Source: JANNHP01 sp031404455
Lineage (GTDB): Bacteria > Planctomycetota > JAJSAM01 > JAJVHW01
Assembly: GCA_031404455.1 (NCBI GenBank)
Contig: JANNHP010000246.1
Location: forward strand, 1 to 14,732
DNA length: 14,732 nt
Reading direction: 5' to 3'
The stretch's first letter is position 1. Each line of letters starts with the position of its first letter. Both the position numbers and the translations under genes were made by a program. Below are positions 1-6,597 of the stretch, piece by piece. The notes under the pieces were generated by a model. The model did no database searches. It had not been told where the DNA came from and saw nothing but the letters and a program-made list of their open reading frames with translations.

Positions 1-255
1 CTCGACGACCTCGACGCCGCGCGCGGCGAGTTCCTCGCGCGAGAAGAGGACGTGGTCCTCGGTCGCGCGGCGGCCCATCGTGACCACGGGCGGATGGGTG
101 AGGAGGAAGAGCGTCTCGGGTCCGCGGCCGAAGCGCAGCGCATCGGCGGCCTCGCGCTGCTGGGCGAGCGCCTGCGCGTAACCGACGCGTCCGGGCCGCA
201 GGACACGGAGCCCCGCGGCGGCGTCGGTGTCGGGCAGGGGAGTCGGGCGGCTCAT
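1..255 (-). CDS. lipB: LipB octanoyltransferase, N-terminal part (runs off left edge)
   Basis: Lipoyl(octanoyl) transferase moves octanoyl groups from acyl carrier protein to lipoate-dependent enzymes in the cytoplasm, the first step of lipoate assembly. The ATG is at 253-255 on the minus strand, and 85 codons are visible with no stop. The family pattern is clear: G22-R-V-G-Y25 near the N-terminus (family GxxxY), a Q-rich helix at about 28-40, then LLTHPPVVTMGRR at about 51-63, which matches the family's EHPPVxTxGRR strand with Thr53 in place of the usual Glu. The catalytic Lys and Cys regions lie beyond the window. No Shine-Dalgarno is visible before the ATG; the upstream bases are mostly C on the coding strand. 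The gene lies 63 bp downstream of the secreted-protein gene on the same strand and could be co-transcribed with it, although no functional link is evident. Family assignment is firm; the exact start is less so. Confidence 0.88.
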   Translation of the reverse strand, partial: MSRPTPLPDTDAAAGLRVLRPGRVGYAQALAQQREAADALRFGRGPETLFLLTHPPVVTMGRRATEDHVLFSREELAARGVEVVE

Positions 256-318
256 GGGGGAGGGGGAGTGTGCCGGGCGGCGGCGTGCGGACGCAGGAAA
301 CGCAAGGGCTCCGGGCGG

Positions 319-1224
319 CTACTTGCCTTCGGGTGGCTTCGCGGGCGCGGGTATCTCGCCGCCGGCGACGGCGCTCCAGTCCTGCGACCCCTTGGTCTTG
401 TTCGTGAACTTCTGTACCCCCTGCTGCACGGTGCGCTCCACGTGCACCGTGACGTCCTTCTCGACGTGGAGATGGCGCAGCATCGTCGCCTTGGTCAGCG
501 GGCCGGTGCGGGTGCCGCTGAAGTTCGCTCCGCTGCCGGGCAGGATGACCGCGTTCGAAGGCAGGTTCGGTGCTCCCAAGATCGGAACGTGCGCCTTGAA
601 GCTGCACTGGCCGGTCGCATTGGGCGGCGTGCCCTCAGCGGACTCCAGAACGAGTTCCATCGTCGCCGCCGCCACGTCGACCGACACGCCGCCCATCCCC
701 TTGGCGTACGCCTCGGCCACCGCCTTGGGTGCGGGCTTCCAGGGCTGACCGACGGTGAGTTGTTTCGGGGCCAGGCTCTCGAGCGGGTCGTCCACGCGGG
801 TTGTGCCGAACGTGTCGTCGATCCAGATCGTCGCGAGTTCGCTGAGCGGCATCTCCTGCCGCAGCTTCCACTCGCCGTCGCGGAGCATGACCACTGCTCC
901 CTCGAGCGACTCGTCGGTCGCCGCGTCGTCGACGGCCTTCCACGATCTCACGAAGACGGTCTGTGTCGCGGCTTCGCCGCCTGCGCCCGCTTTCTCGCAG
1001 CGGACGACGTACACGGCGTCGAGCGCCTGGTGCCGCTTGTTCATGGACTTCCCGGCCAGCGTCGTTTCGCTGTCGATCGACTCCTTGAAGGCGACCGTGA
1101 GGATCTGCTTCGCCTCCCAGCGATCGTGCCAGTCGATGTCGTACTTCTTCGCGTCGTCGCCCGCCGCGGCGAGTCCGGCGAAGGCGGCGGTCACGAGGAG
1201 TCCGGCGGTGAATCGAAGTCGCAT
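319..1224 (-). CDS. Secreted protein of unknown function (301 aa)
   Basis: I do not recognise the family. Residues 1-21 form a clear Sec signal peptide: MRLR, a hydrophobic stretch, then a small-residue AAAG cleavage region before DDAKK. So the product is periplasmic or exported. The mature part looks soluble and beta-rich, with few cysteines (Cys in VVRCEK near 76 and in GQCSF near 206), and ends in a Pro/Lys tail (PAPAKPPEGK). The start is well supported: an AAGGAG ribosome binding site (plus coordinates 1231-1236) sits 6 nt before the ATG. It begins 33 bp after the TlpA-like gene ends, in the same direction, so the two probably share a transcript, and both are exported. It could be a substrate or partner of the thiol oxidoreductase, but that is only context. 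Coding confidence is high and function is unknown. Confidence 0.8.
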   Translation of the reverse strand: MRLRFTAGLLVTAAFAGLAAAGDDAKKYDIDWHDRWEAKQILTVAFKESIDSETTLAGKSMNKRHQALDAVYVVRCEKAGAGGEAATQTVFVRSWKAVDDAATDESLEGAVVMLRDGEWKLRQEMPLSELATIWIDDTFGTTRVDDPLESLAPKQLTVGQPWKPAPKAVAEAYAKGMGGVSVDVAAATMELVLESAEGTPPNATGQCSFKAHVPILGAPNLPSNAVILPGSGANFSGTRTGPLTKATMLRHLHVEKDVTVHVERTVQQGVQKFTNKTKGSQDWSAVAGGEIPAPAKPPEGK

Positions 1225-1257
1225 GGAGGTCTCCTTCGGGTGTTCGCGACGCGGCGG

Positions 1258-2304
1258 CTACTTGTCGGAGGGCGGGGGCGCCGCCGGCGCCTTTGCTTGC
1301 TTGCGCGCCTCGGCGCAGGCCTCGTAGTAGGCGAGCGTCTTCTTGATCTCCTCGTCCTCGCTGTCGGCGGCGACGGCGGCCCGCTGCGTGTCGAGCGCCT
1401 CGTCGGCCATGCCGATCACCTGGTAGACGCGCGCCAGCGTGTCGAGGATCGCGGCGTCCTTCGACTCGGAGAGCGCGACGGCGCGGCGCGCGGCCTTCAG
1501 CGCCGTGGAGGGCTGCCTCATCGCGACGTTCTCCGCCGTGACGAGCTTCCACGCGATGACGTTCAGCGCCACGCGGTCGTCGTCGATCTTCGGCAGGACG
1601 CCGTCGATGAACGCCTTCAGCTTCGCGGCGTCCTTGTCGCGGAAGAAGAGCCGGAGCTTCGCGTCGAGGCCGACCTCGTTGCCCGGGTCGGACTCGAGGA
1701 GCTTGTCGGAGTCGGTCGCGGCCTGGTCGAGGTCGTTCGAGCTCACGCTGTCGGCGACGGTCTTCTGGAGTTCCTCCAGCGCCTTCGCCTTCTCCGCGTC
1801 GAGCTTGCCCGCGAGCACCTTCTCGAGCGCGCGCTCGAGGCCCGCCGTCGCGTCGCCCTGCCACACGATCCCGCCCGCCTTGTCGATGACGAACGCGTAC
1901 GGGAGGTGCTTCCTGTGGCGCGTGCGGATGCTCTGCATGTACGGCGCGGTCGTGTTGTTGTCCCCGTCGCAGGCGAGGTGGTACTTGACCTTCCCGTCCT
2001 TCGTCAGCTCCTTCAGCTCCTCGGGCTTCTCCGTGGAGACGCCGACGATCTCGACTTCGGCCTTGTACTTCTCCGCGAGCTTCGAGAGCAGCGGGATGGC
2101 CTTCTTGCAGGGCTCGCACCACGCGCCGAAGAATTCCACGACGACGACCTTCTTGCCCGCGCACTGCTCGAGGAGCACGGGCTCGCCGACGATCCACGAG
2201 GTGACGTCGATCTCGGGCGCCTTCTCGCCGACCTCGATCGCGAGCGCCCACGCCGCCGCCGCGAGGATCAATCCACCTGCCAGGAAGCCCTTGAACCCGC
2301 TCAT
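1258..2304 (-). CDS. TlpA/AhpC-TSA-like thioredoxin with C-terminal TPR-like region
   Basis: An exported thiol-disulfide oxidoreductase-like protein, predicted to act in the periplasm. Residues 1-22 are a signal peptide (hydrophobic core, cleavage after ALA). Residues about 24-160 form a redoxin fold: GEKAPEIDV, then FFGAWCEPCKKAIP with the active site W62-C63-E64-P65-C66, and the cis-proline in LPYAFVID (P135). TlpA-like domains of this type reduce disulfides, for example in cytochrome c maturation. About 175 further residues are alpha-helical, and the segment ALKAARRAVALSE to EEIKKTLAYYE (about 268-328) looks like tetratricopeptide repeats, which suggests protein binding. The tail is Ala/Pro-rich. 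The ATG is preceded by GAGAGGTGA. The 348 aa length is roughly twice that of a plain TlpA domain. It is the first gene of a minus-strand run with the secreted hypothetical protein and lipB. The multiheme cytochrome in the same window would need thiol reductants for heme attachment; a link is possible but not shown. Confidence 0.88.
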   Translation of the reverse strand: MSGFKGFLAGGLILAAAAWALAIEVGEKAPEIDVTSWIVGEPVLLEQCAGKKVVVVEFFGAWCEPCKKAIPLLSKLAEKYKAEVEIVGVSTEKPEELKELTKDGKVKYHLACDGDNNTTAPYMQSIRTRHRKHLPYAFVIDKAGGIVWQGDATAGLERALEKVLAGKLDAEKAKALEELQKTVADSVSSNDLDQAATDSDKLLESDPGNEVGLDAKLRLFFRDKDAAKLKAFIDGVLPKIDDDRVALNVIAWKLVTAENVAMRQPSTALKAARRAVALSESKDAAILDTLARVYQVIGMADEALDTQRAAVAADSEDEEIKKTLAYYEACAEARKQAKAPAAPPPSDK

Positions 2305-2476
2305 CGGTCACCTCTCGTCAACTCGTGCGGGCGGCTCGTCCGAGCCACCCACCGGCGCCAACTGTCCGGGGAGAGACGTTACTTCCCGGCGCCCGGCTCG
2401 GCTGGCTCATTTGTGCGGGCGTCCGCCGTGCGCCCGAAGCGGAGCGGCGCTCGCGAGAGACCGTTCGGAGAGTCGC

Positions 2477-2482
2477 TACACT
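2477..2482 (+). promoter_or_regulatory. Possible -10 box (TACACT) directly upstream of the 2489 start
   Basis: TACACT matches four of six positions of the sigma70 -10 consensus and ends 6 nt before the ATG at 2489. Transcription would then begin at or next to the start codon, giving a leaderless mRNA. No ribosome binding site is visible before this ATG, which fits. No convincing -35 is present at the expected distance. Confidence 0.35.
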
Positions 2483-2488
2483 TGCGGG

Positions 2489-2944
2489 ATGCGACCGCCC
2501 GCTTCGAAGGTGGCGAGTGCCCTCGCCGCCGCACTGCTCGTCCTCGGCGTCGCGGTCGTCGCCGTGCGCGGCCGCAGTGCCGCCCAAGGCGCGCTCACCG
2601 CGGCGCGGCCTTCGATCGACGGCCTGCTCGCGGCGGTGGACGAACGCCGCTTCGGCGACCTCGCGCGCTACGCGGACGCCGGGTTCGTCGCCGAGACGCG
2701 CGGGCCCGAGCTTCGCCCAGTGCTCGATGCGATGGACGCGGTGCTCGGGCGCCGAGTGTCGCTCGCGGAGCCGTCGGCGCGCCTCGCGGACGGCGACGGG
2801 CGCCGTCTCGCCGTGTCGATGGAGGCCGCCCACGAACGCGGCTCGGCCGTCCTCGACGTGGTGGCGGAGCGCGGCGCCGACGGCGGATGGCGGGTGTCGC
2901 GCGTCGCCGCGCGCTCGGCGGCATTCGTGTGGGTGCTCAGGTGA
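2489..2944 (+). CDS. Small signal-anchored or exported hypothetical protein (151 aa)
   Basis: I do not recognise the family. Residues about 7-27 are a hydrophobic Ala/Leu/Val helix after a short basic N-terminus, so the protein is anchored in the inner membrane or exported. The rest (about 35-151) is a small alpha+beta domain: helices around IDGLLAAVDERRFGDLARY and LRPVLDAMDAVLG, then strands RLAVSMEAA, SAVLDVVAE, WRVSRVA and AFVWVL. The helix-then-sheet order resembles NTF2/SnoaL-like or DUF4440-like small domains, but no motif confirms it. This ATG was chosen because the signal-like helix begins right after it, although the frame stays open upstream. It reads away from the TlpA-like gene and converges on the HIT gene, with 22 bp between the stop codons and no obvious terminator hairpin. 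Confidence 0.65.
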   Translation: MRPPASKVASALAAALLVLGVAVVAVRGRSAAQGALTAARPSIDGLLAAVDERRFGDLARYADAGFVAETRGPELRPVLDAMDAVLGRRVSLAEPSARLADGDGRRLAVSMEAAHERGSAVLDVVAERGADGGWRVSRVAARSAAFVWVLR

Positions 2945-2966
2945 CCGGCGCCCGGACCCGTCCCGC

Positions 2967-3389
2967 TCAGGCCGACGCTTCGGGGTAGCCGAGCGAGCGA
3001 AGCGCGGTTCGCAGGCGTTCGGCGGCCTCGTCGAGGGCGCGAGGGTCGGCGTCCTTGTCCTGGCGTTCGAAGTCGAGATCGTTCAGTCCGTCGATCGGCA
3101 CGACGTGGATGTGGGTGTGCGGCACCTCGAGCCCGCCGATCAGGAGGCCCACCTTGCGGCTCGGGAACGCGTTCGCGATCCCCTTGCCCACTCGCTGCGA
3201 CACCGAGAACACCTTCGACGAGAGTTCCTCGTCCATGTCGATCCAGTGGTCGACCTCGCGCCGTGGCACGACGAGCGTGTGTCCGGGGCGCAGCGGGGCG
3301 ATCGTCAGGAACGCGACGACGTCCGGGTCGCGCCAGACGAAGCGACCGGGAATCTCCCCGGCGATGATCCGTGAGAAGAGCGTCGGCAT
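2967..3389 (-). CDS. HIT-family nucleotide hydrolase/transferase (140 aa)
   Basis: Histidine triad proteins hydrolyse or transfer nucleotidyl groups in the cytoplasm, for example from nucleoside phosphoramidates, AMP-lysine or dinucleoside polyphosphates. The signature H-T-H-I-H-V-V lies at 91-97; the middle His93 is the expected nucleophile. The N-terminal FSRIIAGEIP (5-14) and the HTLVVPRREV segment (37-46) are typical of the Hint/HinT branch, as is the total length. The C-terminus (about 103-140) is a charged helical tail. A GGAG site lies just upstream of the ATG. The gene is divergent from the Fic-like gene, and a plausible promoter lies in the shared 131-bp spacer. The specific substrate cannot be told from the sequence. 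Fic enzymes add nucleotides to proteins and HIT enzymes can remove them, but the neighbouring Fic-like protein looks inactive, so I do not propose a pathway. Confidence 0.92.
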   Translation of the reverse strand: MPTLFSRIIAGEIPGRFVWRDPDVVAFLTIAPLRPGHTLVVPRREVDHWIDMDEELSSKVFSVSQRVGKGIANAFPSRKVGLLIGGLEVPHTHIHVVPIDGLNDLDFERQDKDADPRALDEAAERLRTALRSLGYPEASA

Positions 3390-3402
3390 GGCGGGTCTCC
3401 TG

Positions 3403-3425
3403 GTTGCGACACTAGGCGCCGCAAC
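3403..3425. repeat. Imperfectly spaced inverted repeat GTTGCG...CGCAAC
   Basis: GTTGCG (3403-3408) and CGCAAC (3420-3425) are exact complements separated by 11 bp. The right arm overlaps the candidate -10 box of the HIT promoter and the arms flank its predicted start point, so a repressor dimer could bind here. Six-base arms also arise by chance in such rich DNA. Confidence 0.3.
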
Positions 3426-3451
3426 ATACGACGTTTCATGAATGTAGGCAA
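3423..3451 (-). promoter_or_regulatory. Candidate sigma70-like promoter for the HIT gene
   Basis: On the minus strand, TTGCCT (plus 3446-3451) and TATGTT (plus 3423-3428) are separated by exactly 17 bp, each matching four of six consensus bases. Transcription would start near 3416, about 27 nt before the ATG, leaving room for the GGAG site. The area is visibly more A+T-rich than the flanking genes. Confidence 0.5.
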
Positions 3452-3464
3452 TCGTAAGTTGATT

Positions 3465-3482
3465 TTGAACAAGGCCTTGAAC
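3465..3482 (+). repeat. Direct repeat TTGAAC x2 around a 10-bp palindrome
   Basis: TTGAAC occurs at 3465-3470 and 3477-3482, a period of 12 bp. The palindrome CAAGGCCTTG (3470-3479) lies across the gap. It sits in the A+T-richer spacer between the divergent HIT and Fic-like genes, just before the stronger inverted repeat at 3482. An operator is possible; no protein is known to bind it. Confidence 0.35.
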
Positions 3483-3506
3483 TGCTTTGGCGCATCGCCA
3501 AAGCAG
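3482..3506 (+). promoter_or_regulatory. Perfect 11-bp inverted repeat before the Fic-like gene (hairpin or operator)
   Basis: CTGCTTTGGCG (3482-3492) and CGCCAAAGCAG (3496-3506) are exact complements around a CAT loop. The right arm ends on the first G of the ribosome binding site (GGAG, 3506-3509) of the gene starting at 3521. In RNA this would be a stable stem abutting that site and could limit translation; in DNA it could be a dimer operator. There is no T-run after it and it does not follow a gene on this strand, so a terminator is unlikely. Confidence 0.6.
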
Positions 3507-3520
3507 GAGACACTTCCGGC

Positions 3521-4420
3521 GTGTTCAAGAGCCTTCCCGACCTCCGAGACGCGCTGCTCGCGGCGCGCCTCGTCCGCGAAGAGATCCTCGGTCAGCCGGT
3601 GCTGCCGGAGTCGGCGGCGCGACTCCGCGAGAGCTTCCTCCGCGACAACTCGCCGCCCGGCGCGCGTCGAGCCGTCGAGGCGGCAGTGGAGCGCGGACGC
3701 CGCCCGGGGTTCGGGATCATCGACGCGAACAATCTCGCCGCGCTCGCGGAAGCGCTCGGCTCGCCGGATGTGAGGACCCACGGAGGCGTCCCGTTCCACG
3801 GCAAGCCCGCGCCGTCTCCCGCGCGCGTCCCCGAACTCGTCGAGGAACTCCTCGACACCGTCAACGCGCCGACCGCGATCGAGTCCTGGCCGGCGCCGGT
3901 CCGTGCGTTCGGGGTCCACTTCCTGCTCCGTCTCGTGCAGCCGTACCAGGCGCCGCCCGATCTCGTCGGGTACGCGGCCGAGGCGATGCTCCTCGCCGCC
4001 GACGGTTTCGCCGCGGACCACGTGCTCCTCGCCGAGCCCGAGGTCGGCGCCGGTGCAGGGACGACGAAACCCGACCCCGATGCCTTCGCGCGCGAGCGGC
4101 TGGACCGCCTCCTCGAGCGGTGCGGCGCGGCGAGGGACCGGGTCCGCGGAGCCGCGGCGCGCTCGCTCCTCGCCGCCTGGGCCGGACGTCGCGACGCGCG
4201 GCTCAATCCGCGGGAGCGGCGGCTCGTGAAGTGGCTCGCCGAGCGGGACGGCGAACCGCGCGTGACGTTCCAGGACCACGTGGACCTCCACGCCGGGCGG
4301 CGCGCGCCGAGCGTGCGCTCGCTGCAGCGCGACTTCCAGCGACTGCGCGCCCGCGGCCTCCTCCGTCCCGACGGCGACGGCTTCCTCCTCGACACTCGGC
4401 CCGTCGTCTTCGGCGGCTGA
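3521..4420 (+). CDS. Fic-fold protein with degenerate active site and C-terminal winged helix
   Basis: The layout follows the Fic/DOC family, which normally AMPylates proteins using an HPFxDGNGR motif. Residues about 90-117 (GVPFHGKPAPSPARVPELVEELLDTVN) match the flap and the 'PP..VP.LM..L..WLN' helix. Residues 133-151 (HFLLRLVQPYQAPPDLVGY) align without gaps to H-x2-F-x2-IHPF-x-DGNGR. Here the catalytic His is Gln140, HPF has become QPY, and D-G-N-G-R has become A-P-P-D-L, so AMPylation activity is not expected. Residues about 228-292 (LNPRERRLVKWLAE, then APSVRSLQRDFQRLRARGLL) form a winged helix like those trailing many Fic proteins, suggesting DNA binding. No signal peptide; cytoplasmic. 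GTG start at 3521 with GGAG 11 nt upstream; no in-frame ATG replaces it. A hairpin directly precedes it. It converges on the rhodanese gene with 7 bp between. The Fic call rests on pattern alignment by eye. Confidence 0.68.
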   Translation: MFKSLPDLRDALLAARLVREEILGQPVLPESAARLRESFLRDNSPPGARRAVEAAVERGRRPGFGIIDANNLAALAEALGSPDVRTHGGVPFHGKPAPSPARVPELVEELLDTVNAPTAIESWPAPVRAFGVHFLLRLVQPYQAPPDLVGYAAEAMLLAADGFAADHVLLAEPEVGAGAGTTKPDPDAFARERLDRLLERCGAARDRVRGAAARSLLAAWAGRRDARLNPRERRLVKWLAERDGEPRVTFQDHVDLHAGRRAPSVRSLQRDFQRLRARGLLRPDGDGFLLDTRPVVFGG

Positions 4421-4427
4421 GAGGGTG

Positions 4428-4799
4428 TCAGATGACGCGAAGCTCCGGCCCGCGCGGCTTCGGCGGCGGCGGCGGTCCCTTCTCGACCGGACCCGTCCAC
4501 GCGGCGAACCCGCCCGCGAGCACGCCAACGTCGGCGTAGCCCATCAGCACGAGCCACGCGGCCGCGGCCGACGTGCGCTTGCCGCCGTCTCCGACGACGA
4601 GGATCCGAGCGATCCTGTTGATGGGGAGCTCGGAGCGGCGCTGCGCGATCTCGTGGACGTGGAGCGACGCCGAGCCCGGCAGGTGACCGGCCTCGTACTC
4701 CTCGGCGCTCCGAACGTCCACGACGAAGGGGCGCGGCGTCACGGAGGTTGCGGCGGCGAACTCCTCCGCCGTCAGTTCGTGATGTCGGGCCATCCGCAT
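4428..4799 (-). CDS. Rhodanese-like domain protein lacking the catalytic cysteine
   Basis: A single-domain rhodanese fold, cytoplasmic. FVVDVRSAEEYEAGHLPGS (about 25-43) is the typical first half. ILVVGDGGKRTSAAAAWLVLMGY (about 66-88) covers the active-site loop, and VGVLAGGFAAW (91-101) is the classical end of the domain. Aligned to CxxGxRS, Gly73, Arg75 and Thr76 hold the last positions, but the sulfur-carrying Cys is Gly70. It should therefore not act as a sulfurtransferase and may bind a partner or ligand instead. A Pro-rich tail (about 109-116) follows. Two ATGs are possible: 4799 (used here) and 4793, two codons in; the latter lies 7 nt after a TAGGCT box and could be leaderless. The gene is divergent from the metalloprotease and convergent with the Fic-like gene. 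Confidence 0.88.
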   Translation of the reverse strand: MRMARHHELTAEEFAAATSVTPRPFVVDVRSAEEYEAGHLPGSASLHVHEIAQRRSELPINRIARILVVGDGGKRTSAAAAWLVLMGYADVGVLAGGFAAWTGPVEKGPPPPPKPRGPELRVI

Positions 4800-4807
4800 G
4801 AGCCTAC

Positions 4808-4836
4808 TTGGACGGGCGACGGGGGAGGGATAGCGT
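4808..4836 (+). promoter_or_regulatory. Candidate promoter for the metalloprotease cluster
   Basis: TTGGAC (4808-4813) and TAGCGT (4831-4836) are spaced by 17 bp. It resembles the better promoter before the Rieske gene (TTGGAG/TACGAT). Transcription would start near 4843 and leave a leader of about 80 nt before the ATG at 4926. Each box matches only three of six consensus bases. Confidence 0.4.
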
Positions 4837-4925
4837 CTCGTCTCCGTGTCGCCCTCCGGCGGGCGGGGAAGTCAGGTCGATGCAGAACGGCGCGCGGAGT
4901 CGCGCGGCCGGGAAGGGATCGAGAG

Positions 4926-6584
4926 ATGCGGTGCGTACGTGTGCTCCCCGCGACGCTCGCGGTGCTCCTGCTCCACGGCGCGGCGGCCCCGCTGCACGCG
5001 GCGGGCGACCTGAAGGAGATGGAGGACGCGAAGCGCGGGTTCGTGGTGAAGGTCCCGTCGAGTTTCACCCAGAATCCTCCGAAGCCCGGGAAGGAGTCGG
5101 CCTGGCAGGCCGCCGAGTTCTACGACGATCAGGCGAAGTACAAGTCGTCGGGCGCGCAGAACCCCCAGCTCACCATCACCTGGTGGGTCACGCCGAAAGT
5201 GGCGACGACGCCGAGTGCCGCGCCGCCCGAGACACCCGGCGGCGGCGGCGCGGATACACCGGGGAAGATGCCGTCCCGCGACGAGTTCGAGGAGATGTTC
5301 GGCCCGAAGAACCTCGACGCGCTGCTCGACCGGTACCTGCCGCCGAACGCCCGCCTGTTCGGGGAGATCGCGCCCCTCGCCGAGAAGTGGCCCGGCGCCA
5401 GGTCGGCGAAGACGACGAAGCAGAAGCTCGAGTTCAGGTACCTCGAGTTCAATGCGACGAAACCCAAGAAGAAGGACGAGCCTCCGCCGCCCTGGTACTT
5501 CTTCGTCGCGAAACTCGCGATCGAACGCCCGACGGAATCGATCGTCGTCGGCTTCCACGGCTACTGCGCGACGCAGTTCGCCGACAAGCTCGGTCCCGCG
5601 TACGTGAACGTGGTCAAGAGCTTCGAGACGCACGACACCGGCGGATCGACGAGCACGCGCGAGACCGTCCCCGAGGACCCCGACGCCTACCGCGACTACC
5701 TGAAGCGCACGAAGGTCATCGAGGGCTGGAACTACCTCGAGTCCCCGAAGAGGCAGTACGTGCTCATCTACTCCGACGGGGTGGACGAGAAGCTGATCCG
5801 CACCATCGCGGTCGAGGTGGAATCGCTCCGCGCGCAGGTGTACGAGATCCTCTTCCCGCCGGACCGGCCGATCAAGGCGGTCAGCGTGATCCGCGTCTGC
5901 AAGGACCAGACGCAATACCAGGCCTACCACGCGCCCGGCGGCAGCGCGGGCTACTGGTCGTCGCACGACAAGGAGCTCGTGTTCTACGAGGACGCGAGCA
6001 ACAAGAAGGACTCGCTGCGCGTCCTCTACCACGAGGCGTTCCACCAGTACATCTACTACTCCGTCGGCGCGATGGCGCCGCACTCGTGGTTCAACGAGGG
6101 CCACGGCGACTACTTCTACGGACACAACTTCAAGGACGGCCGGTGGCAGCTCGGCAAGTCCCTCGCGCGCACCGACGAGGCCTCGAAGGCGAAGCGGGCG
6201 GGGAAGGTGCCGCCGCTCGAGGAGTGGCTCCGCTGGGAGCAGCCCGAGTACTACGGGCGGACGCAGAAGAACCTGACGATCTACGAGAACTACGCGCTCG
6301 GCTGGGAACTCGTCTACTTCCTGCGCGGGACGAAGAAGGCCGAATACCGCGGCATCCTCGACCGGTACTTCAACACGCTGAAGGGTCTGGTCACCGCGGC
6401 GCACGACGAGCGGGCGAAGGCGGCCGCCGCGGCGAAGGCTGCCGGTCAGGAACCGGAGGAGATCGACGAGGAGTTCGCCAACCGCATGCACGAGGCGGAC
6501 TGGCACGAGAAGGCGATCGTGGAGGGCTTCAAGGGCGTGGACCTCGGCCAGCTCTACAAGGACTGGATGGACTTCTCGCCGTAG
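4926..6584 (+). CDS. Secreted HExxH zinc metallopeptidase (gluzincin-like)
   Basis: A predicted exported zinc peptidase. Residues 1-26 form a signal peptide (MRCVRVL, hydrophobic core, LHAAG). The N-terminal half (about 27-240) is not recognised and contains a Gly/Pro-rich linker near 98-113. The peptidase part is about 255-552. H369-E370-A-F-H373 gives the two zinc histidines and catalytic Glu. W388-F-N-E391-G-H-G lies 18 residues further on and supplies the likely third ligand, Glu391, as in gluzincins and the DUF1570-type secreted peptidases common in planctomycetes. YENYALGWELVYFL (about 453-466) is a typical helix behind the active site. An Ala-rich helical segment lies near 498-508. The ATG is placed at the signal peptide, with a GGAAGGGA site upstream; the frame is open further 5' but without sense. 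The next gene starts 13 bp downstream, so an operon is likely. The substrate is unknown. Confidence 0.8.
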   Translation: MRCVRVLPATLAVLLLHGAAAPLHAAGDLKEMEDAKRGFVVKVPSSFTQNPPKPGKESAWQAAEFYDDQAKYKSSGAQNPQLTITWWVTPKVATTPSAAPPETPGGGGADTPGKMPSRDEFEEMFGPKNLDALLDRYLPPNARLFGEIAPLAEKWPGARSAKTTKQKLEFRYLEFNATKPKKKDEPPPPWYFFVAKLAIERPTESIVVGFHGYCATQFADKLGPAYVNVVKSFETHDTGGSTSTRETVPEDPDAYRDYLKRTKVIEGWNYLESPKRQYVLIYSDGVDEKLIRTIAVEVESLRAQVYEILFPPDRPIKAVSVIRVCKDQTQYQAYHAPGGSAGYWSSHDKELVFYEDASNKKDSLRVLYHEAFHQYIYYSVGAMAPHSWFNEGHGDYFYGHNFKDGRWQLGKSLARTDEASKAKRAGKVPPLEEWLRWEQPEYYGRTQKNLTIYENYALGWELVYFLRGTKKAEYRGILDRYFNTLKGLVTAAHDERAKAAAAAKAAGQEPEEIDEEFANRMHEADWHEKAIVEGFKGVDLGQLYKDWMDFSP

Positions 6585-6597
6585 ACTCGCCCGCCCG

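Noticed and set aside
2333..2346. GGCTCG-TC-CGAGCC inverted repeat upstream of the TlpA-like gene
   Set aside because: The arms are short and the loop is only 2 nt. Such repeats are expected by chance at this base composition.
52..2988. A nearly 1000-codon open frame on the plus strand over lipB, the secreted protein and TlpA
   Set aside because: Its product is Arg/Gly/Leu-rich with no domain pattern, and the minus strand carries recognisable LipB and TlpA proteins with ribosome binding sites.
3482..3506. Reading the 11-bp inverted repeat as a rho-independent terminator
   Set aside because: No gene ends before it on the plus strand and no T-run follows on either strand; regulation is the better reading.
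4425..4925. 5' extension of the metalloprotease frame
   Set aside because: The extension is Arg-rich nonsense overlapping the rhodanese gene. A signal peptide and ribosome binding site mark 4926 as the start.
6582..6587. TAGACT as a -10 box for the gene at 6598
   Set aside because: It contains the protease stop codon, is 10 nt from the ATG and has no -35. The genes are only 13 bp apart, so read-through is more likely.
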